This document shows positions 50,141 to 58,245 of a DNA stretch of 64,000 nt, piece after piece. The position numbers and the translations under genes were made by a program. The stretch is taken from assembly GCF_028994775.1 (NCBI RefSeq), contig NZ_JAJQMN010000018.1:29036-93035 (forward strand), written 5' to 3'. This stretch comes from Promicromonospora iranensis. GTDB lineage: Bacteria; Actinomycetota; Actinomycetes; Actinomycetales; Cellulomonadaceae. The notes under the pieces are model-generated. The model saw only the letters and a list, made by a program, of their open reading frames with translations. It did no database searches and was not told the origin of the DNA. Numbering within the stretch: position 1 is the first letter of the stretch; each line of letters opens with the position of its first letter.

Positions 50141-51024
50141 GCGCGACGGTCACCGCCCCGGCAGGCGGACCTGCGCCGGGCACGACGGCGGGGTCCACCC
50201 CGGTGCAGAACGTCACCTTCTGGCGCGTGCTGCGCTCCGAGTGGATCAAGCTGTGGTCGCTGCGCTCGACGTGGTGGACGCTCGGCTCGACGGTCGTGGT
50301 CATCGTCGGCTTCGCGCTCATGATGGCGCTCATCGTGCAGCTCGTCGGGAACGAGATGGAGGGCGCGGCGCCGGAGGACCAGGCCGCCATGGGCGGGATG
50401 CTCGGCGGGACCATGGTCGTGAGCGCCGGATTCGAGATGGCGGCCCTCGTGGTCGCGGTGCTCGGTGCCCTGATGATCACCGGCGAGTACTCCACCGGGA
50501 TGATCCGTTCGACGTTCGCGGCGGTTCCCAGCCGGCTCCCCGCGTTCTTCGGCAAGGCAGTGGTGCTGGCACTCGTGACGGCGGTGCTCATCACCGTCTC
50601 GCTCGCACTGAGCTGGCTCGTCACCTACCCGATCCTGAACTCGAACGACGCCACGGTGGACTTCGGCGACGGTGACCAGGTCCGATCACTGTTCGGCACG
50701 GTGCTGTACGTGATGCTCGTGGCGCTCTTCGCGCTGGGGCTCGGCGCCCTGCTGCGGCACACGGCGGGCGCGATCTTCACGGTGGTCGCGATCTTCCTCG
50801 TGATCCCGACGATCGTCCAGATCGCCACCTTCGCGGCGTCCCAGCTGGAGTGGGTGGGCACGGTGAACAAGCTGCTGCCCAGCGTGGCCGGCGCGCAGAT
50901 CACCCCGAACGCCGGGGCGTTCCCCGACGTGCTCGACCCGTGGGTGGGCGTCAGCGTCCTGGCCGGCTACACGGTGCTGGTGCTGGCCGGCGCGGCGGCG
51001 CGCCTCAAGCTCCAGGACGCGTAG
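50137..51024 (+). CDS. ABC-2 type transporter permease
   Basis: A 295-residue permease with about six membrane helices after a short Pro-rich N-terminus: WWTLGSTVVVIVGFALMMALIV, MAALVVAVLGALMITGEYST, VLALVTAVLITVSLALSWLVT, VLYVMLVALFALGLGALLR, IFTVVAIFLVIPTIVQIATF and VSVLAGYTVLVLAGAAARL. The ITGEYSTGMIRSTFAAVP motif after helix 2 is characteristic of ABC-2 permeases. It overlaps the ATPase stop by 4 nt. A strong hairpin follows. Confidence 0.9.
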   Translation: MSATVTAPAGGPAPGTTAGSTPVQNVTFWRVLRSEWIKLWSLRSTWWTLGSTVVVIVGFALMMALIVQLVGNEMEGAAPEDQAAMGGMLGGTMVVSAGFEMAALVVAVLGALMITGEYSTGMIRSTFAAVPSRLPAFFGKAVVLALVTAVLITVSLALSWLVTYPILNSNDATVDFGDGDQVRSLFGTVLYVMLVALFALGLGALLRHTAGAIFTVVAIFLVIPTIVQIATFAASQLEWVGTVNKLLPSVAGAQITPNAGAFPDVLDPWVGVSVLAGYTVLVLAGAAARLKLQDA

Positions 51025-51037
51025 CGGATCCGGCCTC

Positions 51038-51092
51038 GGCCCCGCGGCCCGCACCGACGTCCTTCGGGACGAAGCGTGCGGGCCGCGGGGCC
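51038..51092 (+). terminator. Long GC hairpin with nested UUCG tetraloop
   Basis: A perfect 17-bp outer stem (51038-51054 with 51076-51092) encloses CGTCC-TTCG-GGACG, a classic UUCG-capped inner hairpin. It begins 14 nt after the ABC permease stop and lies 100 bp before the catalase start, consistent with terminating the exporter operon. Confidence 0.75.
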
Positions 51093-51191
51093 GCGGCGTT
51101 CCGGTCGCATGCCGTCGCACGCTGCGCCATCGTGGATTTGCGGACCTGAAGAAGCCGGGCCCCATCCTGAGCTCCGATCGGAGGGCGCACC

Positions 51192-53243
51192 ATGGCGCGC
51201 GACAGGAACCCCGTCACCCACGAACCAGATCTCCACGCCCAGGACGGCGACCGTCTGACGACGGCGCAGGGCGCCGGTGTGGACGACACCAACCACTCCC
51301 TCACCGCCGGTCCCCGCGGCCCGGTGCTGCTCGAGGACCATCACCTGCGCGAGAAGATCACGCACTTCGACCACGAGCGGATACCCGAGCGCGTGGTCCA
51401 TGCCCGCGGCGCCGGCGCGCACGGCGTCTTCCGCGCGTACGGCAACGCGGCGTCCGTGACGAAGGCCGCCTTCCTGGCCACGCCCGACGAGGAGACCGAG
51501 GTCTTCGTCCGGTTCTCGACGGTGCTCGGCTCGCGCGGGTCCGCGGACACAGTGCGCGACGTGCGGGGCTTCGCCACCAAGTTCCACACCCGGGAGGGCA
51601 CCTTCGACCTCGTGGGCAACGACTTCCCGGTGTTCTTCATCCAGGACGCCGTCAAGTTCCCCGACATCATCCATGCGGGCAAGCCGGAGCCCGACCGGGA
51701 GATCCCGCAGGCGCAGAGCGCGCACGACACGTTCTGGGACTTCATCGGGTCCCACACGGAGTCCACGCACATGGCGATGTGGGCGATGTCGGACCGCGGC
51801 ATCCCGCGCAGCTACCGCACGATGGAGGGGTTCGGCGTCCACACCTTCCGGATGGAGGCGGCCGACGGGTCGACGTCGCTCGTGAAGTTCCACTGGAAGC
51901 CCGTGCTGGGCGTGCACTCCCAGGTGTGGGAGGAGGCGCAGATCACCCAGGGTGCCGACCCGGACTTCCACCGCCGCGACCTCTACGACGCCATCGCGGC
52001 GGGCGCGTTCCCGCAGTGGGAGCTGGGGCTGCAGATCATGCCCGACACCGCTGACGAGATGTTCGAGGGCATCGATCTGCTGGATCCCACCAAGATCGTG
52101 CCGGAGGAGATCTGCCCGGTCCAGACCGTCGGCCTCCTGACCCTCACCGAGGCCCCGGAGAACTTCTTCGCCGAGACGGAGCAGGTGGCGTTCCACGTGG
52201 ATCACGTGGTGCCCGGCATCCAGGTCACCAACGACCCACTCATGCAGGGCCGCCTGTTCTCCTACCTGGACACGCAGCTCACGCGGCTCGGCGGCCCGAA
52301 CTTCGCCCAGCTGCCCGTGAACCGGCCCCGCGCGGCGGTGAACGACATGTTCCGTGACGGCATGCACCAGCAGGCCGTGCACAGGGGTGTCGTGACCTAC
52401 AAGCCGAACCAGATCGACGACGACCGTCCGGTGGCCGAACCCGACGGTGACGGCGTGTTCGTCACGCTCCCGACGCCCGTCTCGGGCGAGAAGGGCCGCC
52501 ACCACCCGGTGTCGTTCACCGACCACTTCAGCCAGGCCCGCATGTTCTGGCTGTCGCTGACACCGGTGGAGCAGGCGCACGAGGTCGAGGCGTTCACGTT
52601 CGAGCTCGGCAAGTGCCTGCGCCAGGAGGTCAAGGAGCGCGTGCTCAGGTCGCTCGCCCGCGTCGACTCCGACCTGGTCCGGCGGGTTGCGGCCGGGCTC
52701 GGACTCCCGGTCCCCGAGGGGGAGGTGCCCGACGGCGTCATGCCGTCCCCCGCGCTGTCCCAGATCCCGGCCGAGCCCGGCCGCGTGGACGGTCGAGTGG
52801 TCGGTGTCCTGGTGGCCGAGGGCGGCGACCTGACGCCGGTCTCCGACCTCCGGACCGCCTACTCCGACGAGAACGTGGTGGTCCGCGCGATCGCCGCGCA
52901 CGGCGGAGAGGTCTCGGGCGCCTCGGGCGAGACGGAGACGGTGGAGCGCACGCTGCTCACCACCCGCTCGGTGGAGTACGACGCCGTGGTGGTCGCCCCG
53001 GGCGTCGCCGGCAGTGCCCTGGCCGCGGACCCGCGCACCGCCGTCCTGCTCCTGGAGGCGTTCCGGCACGGGAAGGCGATGGTCGCCCTCGGCGACGGCG
53101 TCGACCTGCTCACCAGCTCCGGCGTCGACACCTCGGCGCCCGGTGTGCTGACCTGCGACGGTGTGCGGGACTGCGTGCAGCCGCTGCGGGACGCCCTCGG
53201 GATGCACCGGTCCTGGGAACGGCTGGCCGTGTTCGCGGGGTGA
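51192..53243 (+). CDS. katE: Large-subunit catalase (KatE, HPII clade)
   Basis: Decomposes hydrogen peroxide. The 683-residue protein belongs to the large clade. The core has His70 in [12 protein letters not shown], Asn143 in [10 protein letters not shown] and the proximal haem Tyr358 in [14 protein letters not shown]. An extra C-terminal domain of about 150 residues ([20 protein letters not shown]) is the flavodoxin-like (DJ-1/PfpI) domain characteristic of HPII. The ATG follows GGAGGGCGCACC. No regulator gene is adjacent, although a small ORF with an unusual promoter follows 175 bp later. Confidence 0.95.
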   Translation: MARDRNPVTHEPDLHAQDGDRLTTAQGAGVDDTNHSLTAGPRGPVLLEDHHLREKITHFDHERIPERVVHARGAGAHGVFRAYGNAASVTKAAFLATPDEETEVFVRFSTVLGSRGSADTVRDVRGFATKFHTREGTFDLVGNDFPVFFIQDAVKFPDIIHAGKPEPDREIPQAQSAHDTFWDFIGSHTESTHMAMWAMSDRGIPRSYRTMEGFGVHTFRMEAADGSTSLVKFHWKPVLGVHSQVWEEAQITQGADPDFHRRDLYDAIAAGAFPQWELGLQIMPDTADEMFEGIDLLDPTKIVPEEICPVQTVGLLTLTEAPENFFAETEQVAFHVDHVVPGIQVTNDPLMQGRLFSYLDTQLTRLGGPNFAQLPVNRPRAAVNDMFRDGMHQQAVHRGVVTYKPNQIDDDRPVAEPDGDGVFVTLPTPVSGEKGRHHPVSFTDHFSQARMFWLSLTPVEQAHEVEAFTFELGKCLRQEVKERVLRSLARVDSDLVRRVAAGLGLPVPEGEVPDGVMPSPALSQIPAEPGRVDGRVVGVLVAEGGDLTPVSDLRTAYSDENVVVRAIAAHGGEVSGASGETETVERTLLTTRSVEYDAVVVAPGVAGSALAADPRTAVLLLEAFRHGKAMVALGDGVDLLTSSGVDTSAPGVLTCDGVRDCVQPLRDALGMHRSWERLAVFAG

Positions 53244-53329
53244 GCAGGGTCGCTGGATGGGCGTCGGCGAGCTGGGTGCGGCCATATGGGTCAGGCACCG
53301 CAGACGCCATCCGACTTCCAAAGACTCGG

Positions 53330-53372
53330 TTGCAAAGATCTTCTTGCAAAGAGATGTTGGCATGCGTAGAGT
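53330..53372 (+). promoter_or_regulatory. Promoter with duplicated TTGCAAAGA boxes
   Basis: TTGCAAAGA occurs at 53330-53338 and 53344-53352. The second copy provides a -35 (TTGCAA) spaced 17 bp from TAGAGT (53367-53372), a good sigma-70-type promoter for the 71-codon gene. The duplicate box suggests a direct-repeat operator overlapping the -35. The arms are not inverted. Confidence 0.5.
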
Positions 53373-53418
53373 GGGCGGCACGCGCCACCCCACCGGACCC
53401 CGCAGCCAGGAGATCGCC

Positions 53419-53634
53419 ATGAGCGCCTACGTCCCCACCGCCCGCACCGCCGTTCCGCAGCCCCTCGGGATCCCCCGTGCGGCCACGTCCGCCCGGGTCA
53501 GGCAGCCCGCGACACCGAGGCGGCCCGACCCCGAGGCGCAGCGTCGCGAGATCGAGCGCGTCGAGCGACAGCGCGCCCAGGCCGAGCGCGTGCGCGACAA
53601 CATGGCAGCCCGTCACCCGCTCTCCCTGCGCTGA
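53419..53634 (+). CDS. Small basic hypothetical protein (71 aa)
   Basis: A 71-residue protein, MSAYVPTARTAVPQPLGIP, then a Pro- and Arg-rich linker and a charged helix (EAQRREIERVERQRAQAERVRDNMAARH). The ATG has AGGAG 8 nt upstream and a convincing promoter. No domain is recognised. It is followed 65 bp later by a winged-helix regulator gene, which may control it through the TTGCAAAGA boxes. Its size, isoelectric composition and dedicated promoter make it more likely real than chance. Confidence 0.6.
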   Translation: MSAYVPTARTAVPQPLGIPRAATSARVRQPATPRRPDPEAQRREIERVERQRAQAERVRDNMAARHPLSLR

Positions 53635-53699
53635 CCGGCACGCCGCCGCGCACCGGCCGCGCACGGTCCCGGCCACGCCGAGTGGGTAACGTCCTGCCT

Positions 53700-54401
53700 A
53701 TGGCGACAGCACGCAAGGACTCCTCGGGCCGGCAGGCGGACCGGGGCACTCCCTCCACGGCGTCCCGGACGCCACGCGCCGTGCCCGATCCGGCCGGGTC
53801 CACTGCCCCAGGCCCGCCGGCCGAGCTCGGTCCCGCGGCTCTGCGCGCGCTCGCCCACCCGCTGCGCATCCGCATCCTCGATCTGCTGCCGATCCGCGGC
53901 CCGCTCACGGCCAGCAAGCTCGGCGAGATAGTGGGTGAGTCCAGCGGTTCCACGAGCTACCACCTTCGCCAGCTGGCCAAGCACGGCCTCGTCCGCGAGG
54001 TGGAGGGCAAGGGCACAGCCCGGGAACGTTGGTGGGAGCGCACCCCCGGTGGGTTCAGCATCTCCAGCGCGGGAAAGGACTCACCCGCAGGCCGGCAGAC
54101 AGCCGAGGCCGTCAACATGGAGTTCCTGCGTCTCCGCAACGAACGCGTGATGGCTTTCGTCCGCACGGGACAGGCGGTGGACGAAGAGACGCTGAAGACC
54201 TGGCAGGGTGCCGCCACGTTCGTCACGACCAACAAGTGGGCCACGCCGGCACAGACCAAGGCGGTCATCGAGGCATGGGAGCGGTTCGCGGCGGAGCATC
54301 TCGACCCGCTGACCGGGCAGGAGGGCGAGCCGGGAGCCGTGCCGTTCGAGGTCCACTTCGACGTCTTCCCCACGGTCGACCCCCACGGCAACCCGCTCTG
54401 A
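53700..54401 (+). CDS. Winged-helix (ArsR/HTH_20-type) transcriptional regulator
   Basis: A 233-residue DNA-binding protein. After a disordered 40-residue N-terminus the winged helix-turn-helix spans about residues 42-110 (LRALAHPLRIRILDLLPI, SGSTSYHLRQLAKHGLVREV), of the HTH_20 type. The C-terminal half (NMEFLRLRNERVMAFVRTG, then AAEHLDPLTGQEGEPG) has no metal-binding Cys motif, so it is not an ArsR metal sensor. The ATG is preceded only by a weak site. Its stop lies 80 bp before clpP, and the PopR boxes lie between. Confidence 0.82.
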   Translation: MATARKDSSGRQADRGTPSTASRTPRAVPDPAGSTAPGPPAELGPAALRALAHPLRIRILDLLPIRGPLTASKLGEIVGESSGSTSYHLRQLAKHGLVREVEGKGTARERWWERTPGGFSISSAGKDSPAGRQTAEAVNMEFLRLRNERVMAFVRTGQAVDEETLKTWQGAATFVTTNKWATPAQTKAVIEAWERFAAEHLDPLTGQEGEPGAVPFEVHFDVFPTVDPHGNPL

Positions 54402-54410
54402 CACCTACGG

Positions 54411-54440
54411 TCTGCCGTGAGCAGATCTGCGGTGGGCAGA
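54411..54440 (+). promoter_or_regulatory. Two tandem PopR-type boxes upstream of clpP
   Basis: TCTGCCGTGAGCAGA (54411-54425) is immediately followed by TCTGCGGTGGGCAGA (54426-54440). Each deviates by one base from the S. lividans PopR box TCTGCC-N3-GGCAGA, which I recall as occurring in tandem upstream of clpP3clpP4. A -10-like TACCGT (54447-54452) follows 6 bp later, about 30 bp before the clpP ATG, so an activator bound here would contact polymerase at the -35. Confidence 0.7.
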
Positions 54441-54481
54441 GATCGCTACCGTGCGGGCGGGGGCGGGGCGATCGTGGGGAC

Positions 54482-55084
54482 ATGACCGAGACACCGCACA
54501 CCCAGCCCTTCGACGATCACCTCGCGTCGCGCTTGCTCCACCAGCGGATCGTGCTCATCGGCACCGAGATCGACGACGCCGTCGCCAACCGCGTGACCTC
54601 GCAGCTCCTGCTGCTCTCCGCCGAGGACCCCGGCGCCGAGATCAGTCTCTACATCAACTCCCCCGGCGGCTCCATCAGCGCCGGGCTCGCGGTCTACGAC
54701 ACGATGAGGCTCCTGCCGAACGCCGTCTCGACGGTCGCCGTCGGGTTCGCCGGCAGCATGGGGCAGTTCCTGCTCACCGCGGGCACCAAGGGCAAGCGCT
54801 ACGCCCTGCCGCACGCGCGGATCATGATGCATCAGCCGGCAGGCGGTATCAGCGGTACGACGAGCGACGTCGTCATCCAGGCCGAGAACATCCGGTACGT
54901 CAAGGACGTGATGACCAGGCTGCAGTCCGAGCACACGGGCCAGCCCGTCGAGACGGTCGCGGCCGACTCCGAGCGCGACCGCTGGTTCACCGCGGAGCAG
55001 GCCCTGGCCTACGGCATGATCGACAAGATCGTGGACCAGGTGAACGACGTCCGACCGGGCGGAAAACGACGCGCCGGCCTCTGA
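54482..55084 (+). CDS. ATP-dependent Clp protease proteolytic subunit (accessory ClpP)
   Basis: Serine peptidase subunit of the Clp barrel. The 200-residue protein has all catalytic residues at canonical spacing: Ser92 in GFAGSMGQF, His117 in MMHQPAGG and Asp166 in SERDRWFTAEQALAYG. It stands alone, not in the usual clpP1clpP2-clpX cluster, and is convergent with the popR-like gene, so it resembles the ClpP3/P4-type accessory subunits of Streptomyces that are induced when the main ClpP1P2 is compromised. The two PopR boxes lie just upstream. Whether it forms a mixed barrel is not predictable. Confidence 0.9.
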   Translation: MTETPHTQPFDDHLASRLLHQRIVLIGTEIDDAVANRVTSQLLLLSAEDPGAEISLYINSPGGSISAGLAVYDTMRLLPNAVSTVAVGFAGSMGQFLLTAGTKGKRYALPHARIMMHQPAGGISGTTSDVVIQAENIRYVKDVMTRLQSEHTGQPVETVAADSERDRWFTAEQALAYGMIDKIVDQVNDVRPGGKRRAGL

Positions 55085-55088
55085 GGTC

Positions 55089-55583
55089 TCATGCCGCGAG
55101 CAGCGCTGCCTCGCCTCGCCTGCCGGTGCCGGAGGTACCAGCCGGCGCGGTGTGCCCGGCCTGCAGGGGGTGGCGGGACGACGAGAAGCCGGCCGCACGG
55201 CGAGCCGCGGACGACAGCACCCGGACCCGGCGGCTCTCTTCCTGTGCCGCCAGCGCGAGGGCAAGCTCCGCCCAGGCCCGCTCCACCAGGTCGACGAGGC
55301 GCATGCCGAGCGCCTCGCACACGGCGGCGAGCACCTCGGAAGAGGCTTCCTTGCGCCCCCGCTCCACCTCGGACAGATAGGCGGTGGACACCCGGGCGTC
55401 GGTGGCGACGTCGGCCAGCGTGCGGCGCTGCTCCCGCCGGGTGCGCCGCAGGATGCCGCCCACCAGGTCACGGAGCAACGGTTCGCGGGTGTGTTCGAGC
55501 GTGCCGGGTCTCGCCCCTGGCCCGCCCTCGTCCGTGGTGCCGAGCCCAGCAGTACGTGCAGTACCTGTTGAGATCATTGCCAT
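55089..55583 (-). CDS. popR: PopR/ClgR-like XRE-family regulator with C-terminal Ala-Ala
   Basis: A 164-residue Cro/C1-type regulator. The XRE helix-turn-helix ([48 protein letters not shown]) is about residues 50-95. The tail ends EAALLAA; PopR and ClgR of Streptomyces end in Ala-Ala, which targets them to ClpP1P2 so that they accumulate when the protease fails. Convergence with the accessory clpP (4-bp gap) and the PopR-type boxes upstream of it support the name. The ATG at MAMISTG has GGGAG 8 nt upstream. An inverted repeat (GTTGGTACC / GGTACCCAAC, 55599-55623) lies before the start. Distinguishing PopR from ClgR by sequence alone is uncertain. Confidence 0.78.
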   Translation of the reverse strand: MAMISTGTARTAGLGTTDEGGPGARPGTLEHTREPLLRDLVGGILRRTRREQRRTLADVATDARVSTAYLSEVERGRKEASSEVLAAVCEALGMRLVDLVERAWAELALALAAQEESRRVRVLSSAARRAAGFSSSRHPLQAGHTAPAGTSGTGRRGEAALLAA

Positions 55584-55598
55584 CTGCCCACTCCCGCC

Positions 55599-55623
55599 GT
55601 TGGTACCCGTCACGGTACCCAAC
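55599..55623. promoter_or_regulatory. Inverted repeat in the popR leader
   Basis: GTTGGTACC and GGTACCCAAC are nearly inverted copies around CGTCAC, 15 bp before the popR ATG and in the popR/uvrA-paralogue divergent region. A candidate operator for autoregulation, from symmetry only. Confidence 0.4.
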
Positions 55624-55741
55624 CCCACTGACACCGCGGGTCGTTCCGGCGTCTGCTCCTGGCGTAACGCCCGAGAGCGAAGCCAGGGTGCGTGTCAGTG
55701 GCTCCTGGCACCATGGGACCACCGACCAGGAGAGGACAGTG

Positions 55742-57979
55742 GTGTTCGGATCTATCGAGGTGCGCGGAGCTCGCGAGAACAACCTGCAGGGAGTCTCGAT
55801 CGACATCCCCAAACGGAAGCTGACCGTGTTCACGGGGGTCTCCGGCTCGGGCAAGAGCTCGCTCGTGTTCGGCACCGTCGCCGCCGAGTCGCGGCGCCTG
55901 ATCGACGAGACGTACTCGGCATTCCTCCAGGGCTTCATGCCGTCCCGACCGCGGCCCGACGTCGACACCCTGTCGAACCTGTCGGCCGCGATCGTCGTGG
56001 ACCAGGAGCCCATGGGCGCCAACGCGCGCTCGACGGTCGGCACGGCCACCGACGCCTACACGATGCTGCGGATCATCTGGTCCCGGCTCGGCCAGCCGCA
56101 CATCGGCGGGTCCAACCTCTTCTCCTTCAACGACCCGCAGGGCATGTGCGCCAACTGCGAGGGTCTGGGCCGCGTGTCCGCCGTCGACACCGACGCGCTG
56201 GTGGACCGCAGCAAGTCGCTGAACGAGGGCGCCATCACGTTCCCAAACTTCGGGGTCGGCAGCTGGTACTGGAAGGTCTACGCCGAGTCCGGCCTGTTCG
56301 ACGTCGACAAGCCGCTGGCGGACTACACCGAGACCGAGTGGCACGACCTGATGTACGGCGCGGAGCGCAAGATCGTCGCGGGCGGCATCAACGTCACCTA
56401 CGAGTCGCTGGTCCCCAAGATCACGCGCCTCTACCTCGTCAAGGACGTCGAGTCGATGAAGGGCGCGATGCGGGCCGCCGTCGACCGGCTCGCCACGTTC
56501 ACGGCCTGCCCGGCGTGCGGCGGCACGCGGCTCAACGATAGGGCGCGGTCGTCGCTGGTCAAGGGCAAGCACATCGGCGAGGCGGCTGCCATGCAGCTCA
56601 CCGACCTCGCCGAGCTGGTGCGCGACCTCGCGGACCCGCAGGTCCAGCCCGTCCTCGACGGTCTGGGCGATCTGCTCGCCACCTTCGAGCAGATCGGGCT
56701 GGGGTACCTGTCGCTGGACCGGGAGTCGTCGTCGCTGTCGGGCGGTGAGGCCCAGCGCACCAAGATGGTGCGGCACATGGGATCGGCCCTGACGGACATG
56801 ACCTACGTGTTCGACGAGCCGACGATCGGTCTGCACCCCCACGACGTGCGACAGATGAACGCGCTGCTCCAGCGCCTGCGGGACAAGGGCAACACGGTGC
56901 TCGTCGTGGAGCACAAGCCCGAGGTCATGGCCGCTGCCGACCACCTCGTCGACATGGGCCCGGGTGCCGGCACCCACGGCGGCACGGTGGTCTACGAGGG
57001 TGACATCGCGGGACTGCGCAACTCAGGAACCGCGACGGGCAAGCACCTGGACCAGGCGGTCACGGTCAAGCAGACTCCACGCACCCGGACGGGAGCGCTC
57101 CGGATCGAGCACGCGACCCTGCACAACCTCCAGGACGTCTCGGTCGAGGTCCCGCTCGGGATGCTCGTCGCCGTGACGGGCGTGGCCGGATCGGGCAAGA
57201 GCTCCCTCATCCACGGCTGCCTGCCGCGCGACAGCGTGACGTTCGTCGACCAGTCGGTGATCCGCGGGTCGCGCCGGTCCAACCCCGCGACCTACACGGG
57301 CATCCTCGAGCCCATCCGCAAGCAGTTCGCCCGCGCGAACGGCGTCAAGCCCGCGCTCTTCAGCGCGAACTCCGCCGGTGCGTGCCCGGAGTGCAAGGGT
57401 GTCGGCCTCATCTACACCGACCTCGCGTTCATGGCGGGGGTCGCGAGCCCGTGCGAGGCATGCGGCGGCAAGCGGTTCACGGACGAGGTGCTGGGCTACA
57501 CCCTGCGCGGCAAGAACATCGCCGACGTGCTCGCGATGTCGGTCGAGGAGGCGCTGGGCTTCTTCACGGAGAAGGCGATCCAGCCGATGCTGTCCCGGCT
57601 GTCCGACGTCGGGCTGCACTACATCTCTCTCGGGCAGCACCTGAACACGCTGTCCGGCGGCGAGCGGCAACGGCTCAAGCTCGCGATCGAGATGGGCAGC
57701 GACACCCCGGTCTTCGTGCTCGACGAGCCCACCGCGGGCCTGCACATGCAGGACGTCGACAACCTGGCCGGCCTGCTCGACCGCTTGGTCGACTCCGGCC
57801 GGTCCGTGATCGTCGTCGAGCACAACCTGTCGGTCGTCGCGCGTGCCGACTGGGTCATCGACATGGGACCGGGCGGCGGGCACGACGGCGGCCGCGTAGT
57901 CTTCGAGGGAAGTCCAGCCGACCTGGCGCGAGAAGAAGCATCACTGACCGGCCGCCACCTCGCCGAGCTGATCGCGTGA
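55742..57979 (+). CDS. UvrA-like ABC ATPase paralogue (lacks UvrB-binding region)
   Basis: A 745-residue dimeric-ABC protein similar to UvrA but about 200 residues shorter. Both nucleotide-binding domains are intact: GVSGSGKSSLVFGT and GVAGSGKSSLIHG (Walker A), SLSGGEAQRTKMVR and TLSGGERQRLKLA (signatures), VFDEPTIGLHPHD and VLDEPTAGLHMQD (Walker B). CxxC pairs in CANCEGLGRV, CPACGGTRL, CPECKGVG and CEACGGKRF suggest zinc modules. The short class includes UvrA2 and DrrC-like self-resistance proteins. A GTG start after AGGAGAGG is used. It is divergent from popR, with no other repair gene nearby. Confidence 0.85.
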   Translation: MFGSIEVRGARENNLQGVSIDIPKRKLTVFTGVSGSGKSSLVFGTVAAESRRLIDETYSAFLQGFMPSRPRPDVDTLSNLSAAIVVDQEPMGANARSTVGTATDAYTMLRIIWSRLGQPHIGGSNLFSFNDPQGMCANCEGLGRVSAVDTDALVDRSKSLNEGAITFPNFGVGSWYWKVYAESGLFDVDKPLADYTETEWHDLMYGAERKIVAGGINVTYESLVPKITRLYLVKDVESMKGAMRAAVDRLATFTACPACGGTRLNDRARSSLVKGKHIGEAAAMQLTDLAELVRDLADPQVQPVLDGLGDLLATFEQIGLGYLSLDRESSSLSGGEAQRTKMVRHMGSALTDMTYVFDEPTIGLHPHDVRQMNALLQRLRDKGNTVLVVEHKPEVMAAADHLVDMGPGAGTHGGTVVYEGDIAGLRNSGTATGKHLDQAVTVKQTPRTRTGALRIEHATLHNLQDVSVEVPLGMLVAVTGVAGSGKSSLIHGCLPRDSVTFVDQSVIRGSRRSNPATYTGILEPIRKQFARANGVKPALFSANSAGACPECKGVGLIYTDLAFMAGVASPCEACGGKRFTDEVLGYTLRGKNIADVLAMSVEEALGFFTEKAIQPMLSRLSDVGLHYISLGQHLNTLSGGERQRLKLAIEMGSDTPVFVLDEPTAGLHMQDVDNLAGLLDRLVDSGRSVIVVEHNLSVVARADWVIDMGPGGGHDGGRVVFEGSPADLAREEASLTGRHLAELIA

Positions 57980-58025
57980 CGGGTTGATCGCGTGCGAGCT
58001 GATCGCATGACCTGAAGGTCTCGGG

Positions 58026-58099
58026 TGCCCCCACCCGGGTTCGAACCGGGACTGTGCCGGGTTTAAGCCGGCTGCCTCTGCCAGTTGGGCTATGGGGGC
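58026..58099 (-). tRNA. Class I tRNA with UAA anticodon and short variable loop
   Basis: The minus strand folds into a complete cloverleaf of 74 nt: acceptor GCCCCCA/TGGGGGC, D arm GCC/GGC, anticodon stem GCCGG/CCGGC with loop CTTAAAC (anticodon UAA), variable loop ACAGT, T arm CCCGG-TTCGAAC-CCGGG and discriminator A73. CCA is not encoded (ACCC follows). A UAA anticodon reads UUA (Leu), but leucine tRNAs in bacteria have a long variable arm, which this lacks; the acceptor matches tRNA-Lys. Amino-acid identity is therefore uncertain. I believe similar tRNAs recur in actinobacteria, which is from memory. Confidence 0.8.
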
Positions 58100-58117
58100 G
58101 CACCCAGAGACTACTGC

Positions 58118-58223
58118 GCCGAGGTAGTCGTCTGGCGAGGTAGTCACGCAGCGAGGTAGTCCCGCGCATCGCGCTACGGGACTACCTCGCCGGCTGACTA
58201 CCTCGCCAGACGGCTACCTCGGC
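58118..58223. repeat. 106-nt palindrome built from six 16-bp-spaced GAGGTAGTC units
   Basis: Left-arm copies of GAGGTAGTC begin at 58121, 58137 and 58153, and right-arm copies of its complement begin at 58180, 58196 and 58212, each with an exact 16-bp period. The two 47-nt arms (58118-58164, 58177-58223) pair almost fully around a 12-nt loop. A further GACTAC (58109) lies outside. It separates the ndh stop from the tRNA, both read leftward, and could terminate ndh, but no ordinary terminator looks like this. Confidence 0.75.
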
Positions 58224-58245
58224 GGAAGCAGAGCGGGCGGGCAGG

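Noticed and set aside
54441..54481. A ClgR box (CGC-N5-GCG) upstream of clpP.
   Set aside because: The nearest match, CGCTACCGTGCG, has six rather than five central bases; the PopR-type boxes explain the region better.
58026..58223. tRNA plus palindrome as a possible integration site of a mobile element.
   Set aside because: No integrase, phage or conjugation gene and no second copy of the tRNA 3' end was seen in the window.
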